Both the position numbers and the translations under genes were made by a program. Below, one piece after another: positions 17,062 through 25,264 of a stretch of DNA of 64,000 bases (position 1 is the first letter of the stretch; the number at the start of each line of letters is the position of its first letter). The notes under the pieces are model-generated. The model ran no database searches. It saw only the letters and a program-made list of their open reading frames with translations, and was not told the DNA's origin. This DNA comes from Paenarthrobacter nicotinovorans (GTDB lineage Bacteria > Actinomycetota > Actinomycetes > Actinomycetales > Micrococcaceae), in assembly GCF_007670255.1 (NCBI RefSeq), contig NZ_SZVS01000006.1, positions 62,001 to 126,000 of the forward strand, given 5' to 3'.

Positions 17062-17981
17062 ACCGCGCCCAGCGTCATGCCCGCTACGATCTTGCGTTGC
17101 AGCAGGAGCGTGAGCAGGATGACCGGGATCGAGTACACGGCGGCGAGGGCCGTCATGGATCCCCAATCCAGGCCGAACTGGGTCTGGAAGTTCGCGATCA
17201 CCACGGGCGTTGTCTGCGAACGGATGGCCGTCATGAGCAGCGCGAACAGGAACTCGTTCCAGGAAGCCAGGAAGGCAAAGATCGCTGTGACGGCAATGCC
17301 GCCGGACACCACGGGGATCACCACCCGCCACAGGGCGCCCAGCCGGCTGCAGCCGTCCACGGTTGCCGCTTCCTCCAGGTCCCGGGGCACGGACTCGAAG
17401 AAGCTGGACATCAGCCAAATTGAGAGCGGCAGCGAGATAGTGGTGTGCGCGATGGACAGCGCAATCGGTGTATCCGACAAGCCCACGGAGGCCATCATGG
17501 AGGCCAGCGGAATGCCGATTGCCACCGGCGGCACCATTCGGGTGACCAGGGCAGCCATGATGAAGACGCGTCCGCTGGGCGTCTTGTAGCGCGTGATTCC
17601 GTAGGCTGCCGGGACTGCAAGAACCAGCGACAGCAGGGTGCTGATGACGGCAGTCTGGATGCTGTTGATGAAGGACGCCACGACGCCGCTGCGGCCCAGC
17701 GCGTTGGTGTAATTCTCCAGCGTCCATTCCTTGGGGAGGATGGTTGGTGGGACAGCGATGGTATCGATCGGCGTTTTGAACGAGGTGAACAGCAGGTACA
17801 GGAACGGGAACCCGTAGAGGACCATGGCTACGGCCAGCAGGATCCACAGGATGGTCCGAGTGCTGCGGCGGCCCGCCTCCAGCCCTTCGCGGTTGACTCC
17901 CCGCCGCATGCGCAGCGGTTGCGGTTCCGAAATGTTCGACGGCGGTTGGCTGGCCATTGTGGCGACGCTTGTGGTGCTCAT
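17052..17981 (-). CDS. ABC sugar permease, MalG type (fructan operon)
   Basis: Protein of 309 residues with a 40-residue hydrophilic N-terminus, six predicted membrane segments, the EAA loop (EEAATVDGCSRLGALWRVV) and the family C-terminus AGMTLGAVKG. Its ATG overlaps the TGA of the MalF-type gene in the form TGATG, so translation is coupled. With its partner and the lipoprotein at 18948 it forms the uptake system for fructo-oligosaccharides or difructose anhydride. No ATPase is encoded nearby. Confidence 0.9.
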   Translation of the reverse strand: MSTTSVATMASQPPSNISEPQPLRMRRGVNREGLEAGRRSTRTILWILLAVAMVLYGFPFLYLLFTSFKTPIDTIAVPPTILPKEWTLENYTNALGRSGVVASFINSIQTAVISTLLSLVLAVPAAYGITRYKTPSGRVFIMAALVTRMVPPVAIGIPLASMMASVGLSDTPIALSIAHTTISLPLSIWLMSSFFESVPRDLEEAATVDGCSRLGALWRVVIPVVSGGIAVTAIFAFLASWNEFLFALLMTAIRSQTTPVVIANFQTQFGLDWGSMTALAAVYSIPVILLTLLLQRKIVAGMTLGAVKG

Positions 17982-18868
17982 CAGTTGTCCTTTCCTGGCC
18001 GCCAGATGGTGCCCACTGCAACGAAGGCAATGGCAAGCATCGCCAGAAGGTAGATCGTGCCCATGGCACTGGCCAGGCCGGGGTCGCCGAAGCGGATCAT
18101 GGTGCGGTAGATCAGCAAGCTCATGGTTTCGGAGGCCGACTGCGGGCCGCCGTTGGTCTGGATGAGGATGGTGTCGAAGGCCCTTGCCGCATCGATTCCG
18201 CGGACCACCAGTGCTACGGCGATCACGGGACGCAGCAGGGGGAGAATGATCCTGAACAAGAGCGCCGGAGCCCGTGCACCGTCCAGGCGTGCCGCCTCGA
18301 GGAGGTCGCCGGGGATGTTCTGGAGGCCGGCGAACAGGACGAGGCACATGAACGAGGTGGTGAGCCAGATGTCCGGGATGGCCACGGAGAACAACACGAT
18401 GTTCGGATCGGAGAGCCATCCGATCTGGTTGGGGTCGGACAGGATGCCTGCCTGGTGGAGGAGCGTTCCGATCAGGCCGAAGTTGTCGATCATCAGGAAC
18501 TTCCACAAAAGGCCTGCAACGATCGGGGCAATCATCAGCGGGTAGAGGAAGACGGTCCGCCAGATCTGGGACTTCTTTCCCAGTGTGGTGAACAGCAAGG
18601 CCATGCCGAGCCCGAGCGCGAACTCGAGGGTCACCACCACAAGGGTGTAGGCGAACGTACGCCATCCGGCGCTGGTGAAGGCCTCGGAGGTGAACGCAGT
18701 GACGTAGTTTTGGAACCCCACGAAGTCGCGGGGGCCGCCGGCAATTGGGGAGATCTTGAAGAAGCTGTCTGCCACCAGGCGGAAGAGCGGGTAGGCCACG
18801 AATACGGCCAGGAACAGTGCCGCGGGCGTCATCAGGTAGAGGGCGAAGCGGCGATCGGAGATACGCAC
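17981..18868 (-). CDS. ABC sugar permease, MalF type (fructan operon)
   Basis: Protein of 295 residues from a GTG (MRISDRRFALYLMTPAALFL). Multiple hydrophobic segments and the EAA loop (LLEAARLDGARAPALLFRII) are visible. The ribosome site is weak (AGAAAAGAAAA). It follows the binding-protein gene after an 80-base gap that holds a strong hairpin, consistent with lower expression of the permeases than of the binding protein. Confidence 0.9.
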   Translation of the reverse strand: MRISDRRFALYLMTPAALFLAVFVAYPLFRLVADSFFKISPIAGGPRDFVGFQNYVTAFTSEAFTSAGWRTFAYTLVVVTLEFALGLGMALLFTTLGKKSQIWRTVFLYPLMIAPIVAGLLWKFLMIDNFGLIGTLLHQAGILSDPNQIGWLSDPNIVLFSVAIPDIWLTTSFMCLVLFAGLQNIPGDLLEAARLDGARAPALLFRIILPLLRPVIAVALVVRGIDAARAFDTILIQTNGGPQSASETMSLLIYRTMIRFGDPGLASAMGTIYLLAMLAIAFVAVGTIWRPGKDN

Positions 18869-18892
18869 GGTTTTCTTTTCTGCTGGTTGGGA

Positions 18893-18943
18893 CCGCGGCC
18901 GGCACTGTTTTTCGCGCGGTGCGCGTGCCGGTGCCGGCCGCGG
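18893..18943 (-). terminator. Strong hairpin between binding-protein and permease genes
   Basis: CCGCGGCCGGCAC at 18893-18905 pairs perfectly with GTGCCGGCCGCGG at 18931-18943 (13 bp); the 25-base loop contains a second GC-rich hairpin. In the leftward transcript it follows the binding-protein stop by a few bases. It has no strong U-run, so a processing or partial-attenuation role that favours the binding-protein message is more likely than full termination. Confidence 0.6.
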
Positions 18944-18947
18944 AGTC

Positions 18948-20234
18948 TTACTTCAGGAGGTCCTGGATCTGCTTCTTGGCATCGGCCAGCAGGGCGGAGG
19001 TGTCGCCACCGGCCACGGCCTTTTGCAGCAAGGGGATCAGGACGGTGTCAACGATCTGCTGCCACTTGGCCGTTGCGGGGCGGGTGGCTGTGGCCTGGCC
19101 GTTCAGGGTCTCGATCAGCGGCTTGAAGCTCTCGTAGCCAGGCTGGTCCTGGTACTTCTGGAAGGCGCTGATGCGTGAGGCCAAGCCAAGCTTGGATTCA
19201 ATTCCCTTGTCGTTGTAGTCGTAGGCGCACTTGACGAACTTCTTGGCCGCGTCCGTGTTTTTGGTTGCCTTGGGAACGGACAGGTACCAAGGTCCCGGAA
19301 CACCCGCGACGCCGGCGCTGCCGCCGATCATCGCTGCGGCTCCCACTTTGCCGGCCACCGGAGAATCGGCGGGAATCTGGCGGTAGGCGTGGGCCCAGAA
19401 GCGGGTCATCGCGGTCTTGCCCTGGTTGAACAGGTTTTGCGCTGCAGCCCAGTCAACCTGTGCCGCGCCGGTGGGGGCGTCCTTGGTGAGGCTCACGTAG
19501 AAGTCCAGGGCCTGCTTGTGGGCGGCGTTGTCGATGACCACGTTGTTGTCCTTGTCCAGGACCATCGGAGAGCCGGCCTGGAGTACGTGGGCCAGCCATT
19601 CCGTTTCCACGGCGCCCTTGACGTCGGTGCCGAACATGCCGTCCTTGGTGAAGAACTCGGAAATGTCCTGGTACTGCTTCCACGTCTTGGGGGCAGCGAG
19701 CTCGTAGCCGTACTTGGCTTGGAAGTCGGCCTTGTTCTTGGCGTCCTCGAACAGGTCCTTGCGGTACAGGATGATCTCGGCGTTGGTCCATGCCGGCATG
19801 CCGATGAAGTGGCCATCCACGTTGGCTTCCTTCACCAGGGCCGGGAAGATGTCCTTCTTTGCCTCGTCGGTGAAGAGTTCGTCGATGGGCTGCACAGCGT
19901 CCTTGAAGCTCGGAAGCCATACGGAGTCCAGTGCCGCGACGTCGAAGGAGACGTTGCCGGAGGAGAACTCGCTGGAGAGGCGGTTGAACATGCCGTCGTA
20001 GGGGAGTTCGACGAAGTTCACGTCGACGCCGGCGTCCTTCTTGCACTGCTCGGCCACGCCGGTCAGTTCTGCGTGGCCACCGGCTTCGACCAGGACGTTG
20101 ATGGAGCTGGAGCCGCCGGAGCCGCCCGACGATGGTGCGGGACCGCCGGCGCCACAACCGGTGGCAACGAGTGCGACGGCGGTGCACAGCCCGCCGAGGG
20201 TGACGAGCTTGGAGATGGTGTTTCGAGTGGACAT
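18948..20234 (-). CDS. ABC transporter sugar-binding lipoprotein (fructan operon)
   Basis: Solute-binding lipoprotein of 428 residues with a lipobox at VATGC (Cys27) followed by a Gly/Ser linker and a MalE-like fold (INVLVEAGGHAEL, FDVAALDSVWLPSF, PGPWYLSVPKATKN). The ATG at 20234 begins MSTRNTISKLV; longer upstream frames have no signal-peptide logic. First gene of the leftward fructan operon. Difructose anhydride III or inulo-oligosaccharide is the expected ligand from the neighbouring GH91 and GH32 enzymes, but no ligand-specific motif can be read. Confidence 0.88.
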   Translation of the reverse strand: MSTRNTISKLVTLGGLCTAVALVATGCGAGGPAPSSGGSGGSSSINVLVEAGGHAELTGVAEQCKKDAGVDVNFVELPYDGMFNRLSSEFSSGNVSFDVAALDSVWLPSFKDAVQPIDELFTDEAKKDIFPALVKEANVDGHFIGMPAWTNAEIILYRKDLFEDAKNKADFQAKYGYELAAPKTWKQYQDISEFFTKDGMFGTDVKGAVETEWLAHVLQAGSPMVLDKDNNVVIDNAAHKQALDFYVSLTKDAPTGAAQVDWAAAQNLFNQGKTAMTRFWAHAYRQIPADSPVAGKVGAAAMIGGSAGVAGVPGPWYLSVPKATKNTDAAKKFVKCAYDYNDKGIESKLGLASRISAFQKYQDQPGYESFKPLIETLNGQATATRPATAKWQQIVDTVLIPLLQKAVAGGDTSALLADAKKQIQDLLK

Positions 20235-20305
20235 CGCTGTCGACTCACTTTCTCTTGAACGGAAATTGCAGAGAGATGGGGATGACATGTCTTTGGCTTG
20301 AAAAA

Positions 20306-20322
20306 TCGTTTTGCCAAAACGA
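20306..20322. promoter_or_regulatory. Perfect LacI-type operator upstream of the fructan importer
   Basis: TCGTTTTGCCAAAACGA is an exact inverted repeat (8 + 1 + 8). It lies about 75 bases upstream of the binding-protein start, in the region where the leftward promoter should be. A related half-site (TCGTTTTGGC) recurs at 20440 near the rightward genes, suggesting one regulator for both directions, most likely the LacI protein at 15908. Confidence 0.65.
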
Positions 20323-20439
20323 CTTGGCAACGACATTAGGGCTGGACGAATGGGTGTGTCAACTGTTTTCCACGAAACTTTTCGGGCTCTTGACGGCCGG
20401 GATCGGATGACCATAAAGTGATCGGCGCCGCACGACAAA

Positions 20440-20478
20440 TCGTTTTGGCACATTTTGGCTGATTTGGCACTTTTTGGC
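20440..20478. promoter_or_regulatory. Helically phased TTTGGC array
   Basis: TTTGGC occurs at 20444, 20454, 20463 and 20473 in the same orientation, spaced 10, 9 and 10 bases. The first copy lies in TCGTTTTGGC, matching a half of the perfect palindrome at 20306. One helical turn per copy would place all half-sites on the same DNA face. It lies between the divergent fructan promoters. Confidence 0.5.
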
Positions 20479-20505
20479 AACGGGCGGGGCTGCCCGGCCG
20501 CATCT

Positions 20506-20660
20506 GTTTGCGCCGATCGCCCCCGTACCCACGGGTGCGTGACCCGGGCCGCGCCCGTTTGCGCCGATCGCACCCGTACCCGGGGGTGCGTGGGGCGGGA
20601 AGGGGTGCGTCCCATCCCACGAAGGGGTGCGCCGGGCGGGAAGGGGCGCGTCCCGTTCCA
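20506..20660. repeat. GC-rich direct repeats in the divergent fructan promoter region
   Basis: The sequence GTTTGCGCCGATCGC followed by CCCGTACCC begins at 20506 and again at 20557, a 51-base period. A second pair sharing GGGCGGGAAGGGG starts near 20593 and 20634. No start codon with a plausible protein uses this stretch. These appear to be accessory intergenic repeats rather than operators. Confidence 0.6.
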
Positions 20661-20730
20661 CCGTCCTTACACATGTCCACCTGACCGACCAAGCAACAGC
20701 CAAAGCAGTCACCGAGTTCGAAGGAGAACC

Positions 20731-20913
20731 ATGGACCCATCTCTGCCCCTGAGCCGGAGGAGCATCCTCCGGTTGATTCCCGCAGCGGCAGTCGCGGCCA
20801 CCGCCGTCGTGCTGTCCGCCAAGGAAGCTCTGGCAAAAGAACCAGCCCAGCAGGCAGTTGCCGCGGAGACCCCGGCAGGTCCGGGCCATCGCGCGATCAT
20901 CGGCATGCTCTAG
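20731..20913 (+). CDS. Stand-alone 60-residue Tat signal peptide
   Basis: The ATG at 20731 has an ideal AAGGAG four bases upstream. The product begins MDPSLPLSRRSILRLI, a twin-arginine signal, followed by a hydrophobic Ala/Val core and an ALA-type cleavage region (KEALA), then about 25 polar residues and a stop. GH91 enzymes that are secreted carry such a leader directly before a YDVTTW start. Here the next gene is GH91 but in another frame, 75 bases on, with its own ribosome site and an in-frame TGA at 20973. It is either a relic leader of the GH91 protein or a real small exported peptide. Confidence 0.55.
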   Translation: MDPSLPLSRRSILRLIPAAAVAATAVVLSAKEALAKEPAQQAVAAETPAGPGHRAIIGML

Positions 20914-20987
20914 CGCAACGCATGCACTACCCACCACGAAGCTAGGCCACTCAAGCAGTACCCCCAACGATGTGAGGAGAACACGCT

Positions 20988-22193
20988 GTGACCACTGTCT
21001 ACGACGTCACCACCTGGTCTGTCCCCGGAAACCCGTCCGCAACGCCCTACAACGACATCGGGCTCATCATCAACAGCATCATTGCCGATGTGAAGTCCCA
21101 GCAGACCAACCAGGCATCCAAACCCGGGGCCGTTGTCTACATCCCGCCGGGAGACTACTCGCTCAAGACCCGGGTCAACGTCGACATCAGCTTCCTGACC
21201 ATTCGTGGATCCGGCCACGGCTTCACGTCCAGCAGCATCCGGTACAACGCCGGGAACACGTCAAGCTGGTACGAGATCAACCCCGGCGGCAGCCGGATCC
21301 GGGTGGAAAACACGGACGGAAACACCGATGCCTTCAGGGTTTACCGCACAGGCGATCCGAGGCTCAGCTCCATCGTGTTCCAGAACTTCTGCCTGGATGG
21401 GGTGTCCTTCAACTCCAACCAGAACTCCTACCTCAACGGCAAAACAGGCATCCGCTTCGATTCGGCAAATGACTCCTGCCGGGTGGAAGGCATGGGCATG
21501 GTTTACCTGGAACACGGCCTGGTGGTCCGGGATACTGATGCCCTGAGCGTGAGTGGCAACTTCCTGGCTGAGTGCGGCAGCTGCGTGGAACTCACAGGTT
21601 CCGGGCAGGCTTCCAAAGTCACGGACAATCTCATAGGGGCGGGGTACGTGGGTTTCTCCATCTTCGCGGAGGGCCACATGGGCTTGCTGGTAAGCGCCAA
21701 CAATGTGTTTCCCCGGGGCAAGAGCAGCGTGCACTTCAAGAACTGCACCCGCTCCACCATCACCAGCAACCGGTTCCATGCGTTCTACGCCGGGATGGTC
21801 AACTTCGAGGGAAGTTGCACGGAAAACCTGGTAGGAGCCAACCACTTCCTGCGGCAAATGGAACCGTTCGATCCCCTCAAGCCCTACAACAATGGCTTGG
21901 ATGACCTGTTCGGCCTGGTTCATCTGGCAGGCAGCGGGAACACGGTTACTGGCAACCACTTCAGCTACGACGTTCCCGCGGGTTCAGTGAGCCCGTCCGG
22001 CCAGAAGCCCACCATCATCCTGGTGGCCTCCGGCGCCAATAACTACATTGCCGCGAACAACACCATCTCCTCGGTGGCTGCGAACACGGTGGTGCTGGAC
22101 GGTTCAACCACCGGCACCAAGGTGCTGGACAGCGGTGGTGCCGGCGAATTTGTGCACTACACCAGCTCCTACTCGTTCCGGGCAACCCCTTAG
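20988..22193 (+). CDS. GH91 family protein, probable inulin fructotransferase
   Basis: Protein of 401 residues beginning at a GTG with GAGGAGA seven bases upstream. The sequence (VYDVTTWSVPGNP, HGFTSSSIRYN, FCLDGVSF, NGKTGIRFD) is GH91 beta-helix. Asp184 and Glu195 (TDALS and AECGS, 11 apart) correspond to the catalytic pair of characterised inulin fructotransferases. It lacks the C-terminal insertion of the GH91 at 11976, favouring the transferase that splits inulin into difructose anhydride (III or I). That activity is normally extracellular, yet this reading frame has no signal peptide; see the Tat leader at 20731. It is followed by a secreted GH32 gene. Confidence 0.75.
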   Translation: MTTVYDVTTWSVPGNPSATPYNDIGLIINSIIADVKSQQTNQASKPGAVVYIPPGDYSLKTRVNVDISFLTIRGSGHGFTSSSIRYNAGNTSSWYEINPGGSRIRVENTDGNTDAFRVYRTGDPRLSSIVFQNFCLDGVSFNSNQNSYLNGKTGIRFDSANDSCRVEGMGMVYLEHGLVVRDTDALSVSGNFLAECGSCVELTGSGQASKVTDNLIGAGYVGFSIFAEGHMGLLVSANNVFPRGKSSVHFKNCTRSTITSNRFHAFYAGMVNFEGSCTENLVGANHFLRQMEPFDPLKPYNNGLDDLFGLVHLAGSGNTVTGNHFSYDVPAGSVSPSGQKPTIILVASGANNYIAANNTISSVAANTVVLDGSTTGTKVLDSGGAGEFVHYTSSYSFRATP

Positions 22194-22220
22194 CGCCGGG
22201 CTGAGCAGGAAGGTCTGTCA

Positions 22221-24808
22221 ATGATGACAAGACGCACCAAACCGCCGGTGGTCGCCTCGGTGATGGCCGCCGTCGTGGTTTCACTGTCCTTGGCGGCGAC
22301 AAGCGCTCCGGCGCATGCCACCGATCCTGACCCCGCAACCCAGCAGTACCGTCCTTCTGTGCACTACACCCCGTTGAAGAACTGGATGAACGATCCCAAC
22401 GGGCTGGTCTACAACAACGGGACGTACCACATGTACTACCAGTACAACCCTACGGGACGACGTGGGGGAACATGAGCTGGGGCCACGCGACCTCCACGGA
22501 TTTGCTGCATTGGACCGAACAGCCGTTGGCCATCCCGCAGACCGTCAACGGCAGCGGACAGGCTACGGAAGACATTTTCTCCGGTTCCATCGTGGTGGAT
22601 TCGCAGAACACCAGCGGCTTTGGAACACAACAGAATCCTCCAATGGTTGCTGTTTACACCAGCAATTTCACCGGCAACCATCCCCTGTACCCGGGTAAGC
22701 AGGCCCAATCACTGGCCTACAGCACGGACAGTGGGCAGACATGGACCAAGTACTCCGGAAATCCCGTGCTCAGCAGGAACACCACGGACTTCCGGGACCC
22801 CAAAGTGTTCTGGTACCAAGGGCCGGCCGGTTCCTACTGGGTCATGTCGGCCGTGGAAGCCAATGAGCACAGAGTCCTGTTCTACAAGAGCAGCGACTTG
22901 AAGAGCTGGACCTACTTGGACGACTTCAAGCCAGCCAATGCCACCGGCGGGCAGTGGGAATGCCCGGATCTTTTCCCCTTGGCAGTGGATGGCAACGCGA
23001 ACAACACAAAATGGGTGCTGGTGGTGAACATCAACCCGGGATCAGTGGCCGGCGGCAGTGGAGGTCAGTATTTCGTTGGAAGTTTTGACGGCACCACCTT
23101 CACGTCCGAAACCACCGATCCGGTAGAAGTTGCCCCGCCGGGGAACCTGCTCGCGGGGTTCAATGGCGGGAGCTACAGCGGCTGGAACGTGGGCAATGAC
23201 CCGGCCAACCCCGCAGGACCGTGGGGGAGTGCCCCGGCCGGTGGAACACTCTCCGGCCAGCAAACCGTGACCGGTTCCATCGGTGCAGGACTTGTGAACG
23301 GGTTCAACGGCGGAGACGTCCCCACAGGCACCTTGGAGTCGGCGCCCTTCACCGTCACCAAGGACTACGTCAACTTCCTGGCTGGCGGCGGAAACCACCC
23401 GCGGCAATCGGGGGAGCAGATGGGCAACACGCCGCCGCCGGGCTACCTCTTGTTCGACGGCTTCGATTATCCGGGAACGCTCAGCGCTGCCGGCTGGCAG
23501 CTGAGCGGAGACTTCGAGGCAGCCAGGAACCCGTCAACAGCGGGCGGCGAATACGCCATCGGAAAGCGCATCAACACCTTCGAGGGCGGACCCAACGCTG
23601 ATAACAACACTGGAACCATCACCTCACCGGAGTTCTATCTGACCAACACGAACATTGGGTTCCTCCTTGGCGGCGGCAACCGGACGGACGGCTCACTCCA
23701 AGTGGAACTGTTGGTAGGCGGCGTTCCCGTCCGGAGCACCACAGGCAGCAACTCGGGTGATCTGAACTGGAAGAACTGGGATGTCTCCCAGTATTACGGG
23801 CAGATCGCACGAATCCGGATCGTGGACAACGCCACAGGACCCTGGGGCCACCTGACACTGGACAACATGGTTCTGGGCTCACAACCGGCGCAACCGCGTA
23901 GCAGCGAGACCACGGTCAACCTGATCATCAACGGACAAGCCGTCCGCACCACTACGGGCTCCGACTCCGAGCACCTGGACTGGAAGGCCTGGGACGTCAG
24001 TGCCTACAAAGGAAGCCAGGCGACCATCCGGATCGTGGATAATAACCGCGGTGGATGGGGCCACATTCTCGCTGATGAGTTTGTCGCCTCCGACATCACC
24101 CGCTTGGAGCAGCACGACTGGCTGGACTGGGGCAGGGACTACTACGCGGCGGTCTCGTTCAACAACGTCCCGAACGGCAAGCGGATCATGCTCGGCTGGA
24201 TGAACAGCTGGGATTACGGGCAGTCCACACCCACCAGCACCTGGCGGGGTTCCATGGCCTTGCCCCGCGAAGTCCAGCTCACGCAAACCAGCCAGGGTCC
24301 CCGGCTCACCCAGAAAGCTGTCCAGCAGGTGGATGGCCTGAAGAACACAGGGGCTGCCTACACGGCTCCCGCCCAGGATATTGCGACGGGAACCAGCAGT
24401 CTTCCCATTTCCGGGGACGTGCTGCAGATCGATGCGCAGTTCTCTCCGGGAACGGCGTCGGCGTTCGGGCTGAAGGTTCTGGGTGACGGCACGGAGGCCA
24501 CCAGGATCGGCTACACAACGGCCTCAGGGCGGGCATTCATTGACAGGACCGCTTCCGGAAACGAGGGCTTCCACCCTGCCTTCGCGTCTCTGGATGATGC
24601 CCCGGTCCAGCTCATCAAGGGCAAGCTCAGCCTGCGGATCTATGTTGATAAGGCCTCTGTGGAGGTCTTTGCCCAGGACGGCCTGGCCACCCTCACGGAC
24701 CAGGTCTTCCCTTCGGCGGGCGCCAACTCCGTGTCCCTCTTCTCGGAAGGAGGGACCGCCCGGCTCGAAAGCCTTACTGTCACGCCGCTCAACAAGGCGA
24801 TGTGGTAG
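22221..24808 (+). CDS. Secreted GH32 fructanase with internal insertion; frameshifted
   Basis: A Sec signal peptide ([11 protein letters not shown] start, cleavage near AHA|TDP) and the nucleophile motif WMNDPNG (Asp58) are in one frame, which stops at 22475. The rest ([25 protein letters not shown], then the C-terminal sandwich) is in another frame open to 24808. The frames join at about 22458-22462, where one base appears to be missing between NPTG and WGNMSWG. If restored the protein would have about 860 residues. Compared with the GH32 at 14306 it has an extra segment of roughly 320 residues (about 23140-24105) before [13 protein letters not shown]. Likely an exo-acting levanase/inulinase if functional; a sequencing error is possible. 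Confidence 0.75.
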
Positions 24809-24820
24809 CCGGTGATTAAC

Positions 24821-24862
24821 CACGACGGCGGCTGGTCACCTAAGTGACCAGCCGCCGTCGTG
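24821..24862. terminator. Bidirectional terminator between GH32 and usp
   Basis: CACGACGGCGGCTGGTCAC (24821-24839) and its exact complement (24844-24862) form a 19-bp perfect stem with a CTAA loop, 12 bases after the rightward GH32 stop and 9 bases beyond the leftward stress-protein stop. An A-rich stretch follows on the plus strand. Confidence 0.85.
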
Positions 24863-24871
24863 CGAAAACGC

Positions 24872-25264
24872 CTAGTCTGCTTTGACCGCGAGGACCGGGC
24901 AGTCCGCTTCCAGGAGGATGCGCTGGGACACGCTGCCCATGATGAGCTTGCCCACCGGACTGCGGCGTCGAAGGCCGATGACGATCAGGCCGGCGTCGTG
25001 CTCCTCGGCTGCATCAAGTACCTCCGCCGCTGCGTCGTGGCCGCGGACGGGCTGCTTGATGACGTGCTGGATGCCGTGTCCGGCGAGCCTGTCCTCGATG
25101 CTTTGGATATCCGGCTCTTGGGCGAAACGGTTGTCCACCAGGGCGTCGCCCTTGGACGAGTTGATGACCAGCAGTGTGTCGTTGCTCTTCTTGGCCTCGG
25201 CGATCGCCTGCGTCAGCGCAGCTTCGCCCTCTGGCGTGGGGACGTATCCCACCACGATGGTCAT
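24872..25264 (-). CDS. Universal stress protein (UspA family)
   Basis: Single-domain Usp of 130 residues. The ATP-binding signature appears as [18 protein letters not shown] (G-2x-G-9x-G-S type) near residue 97, with the N-terminal [16 protein letters not shown] strand. Its ATG overlaps the end of tctA by four bases, so it is the last gene of the tctCBA operon and translationally coupled to it. Usp genes in transporter operons may report on energy state, but its role here is unknown. Confidence 0.9.
   Translation of the reverse strand: MTIVVGYVPTPEGEAALTQAIAEAKKSNDTLLVINSSKGDALVDNRFAQEPDIQSIEDRLAGHGIQHVIKQPVRGHDAAAEVLDAAEEHDAGLIVIGLRRRSPVGKLIMGSVSQRILLEADCPVLAVKAD

Noticed and set aside
17957..19126. 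389-residue rightward open frame across permease and binding-protein genes
   Set aside because: It spans two genes and the hairpin between them on the opposite strand and has no recognisable domain or ribosome site.
20731..22193. Single lesion separating the Tat leader from the GH91 enzyme
   Set aside because: The frames differ and an additional in-frame TGA lies at 20973 before the GH91 start, so one indel or one nonsense change cannot restore a fusion.
22221..24808. Programmed frameshifting in the GH32 gene
   Set aside because: No slippery heptamer with a downstream pseudoknot was recognised at the junction; mutation or sequencing error is simpler.
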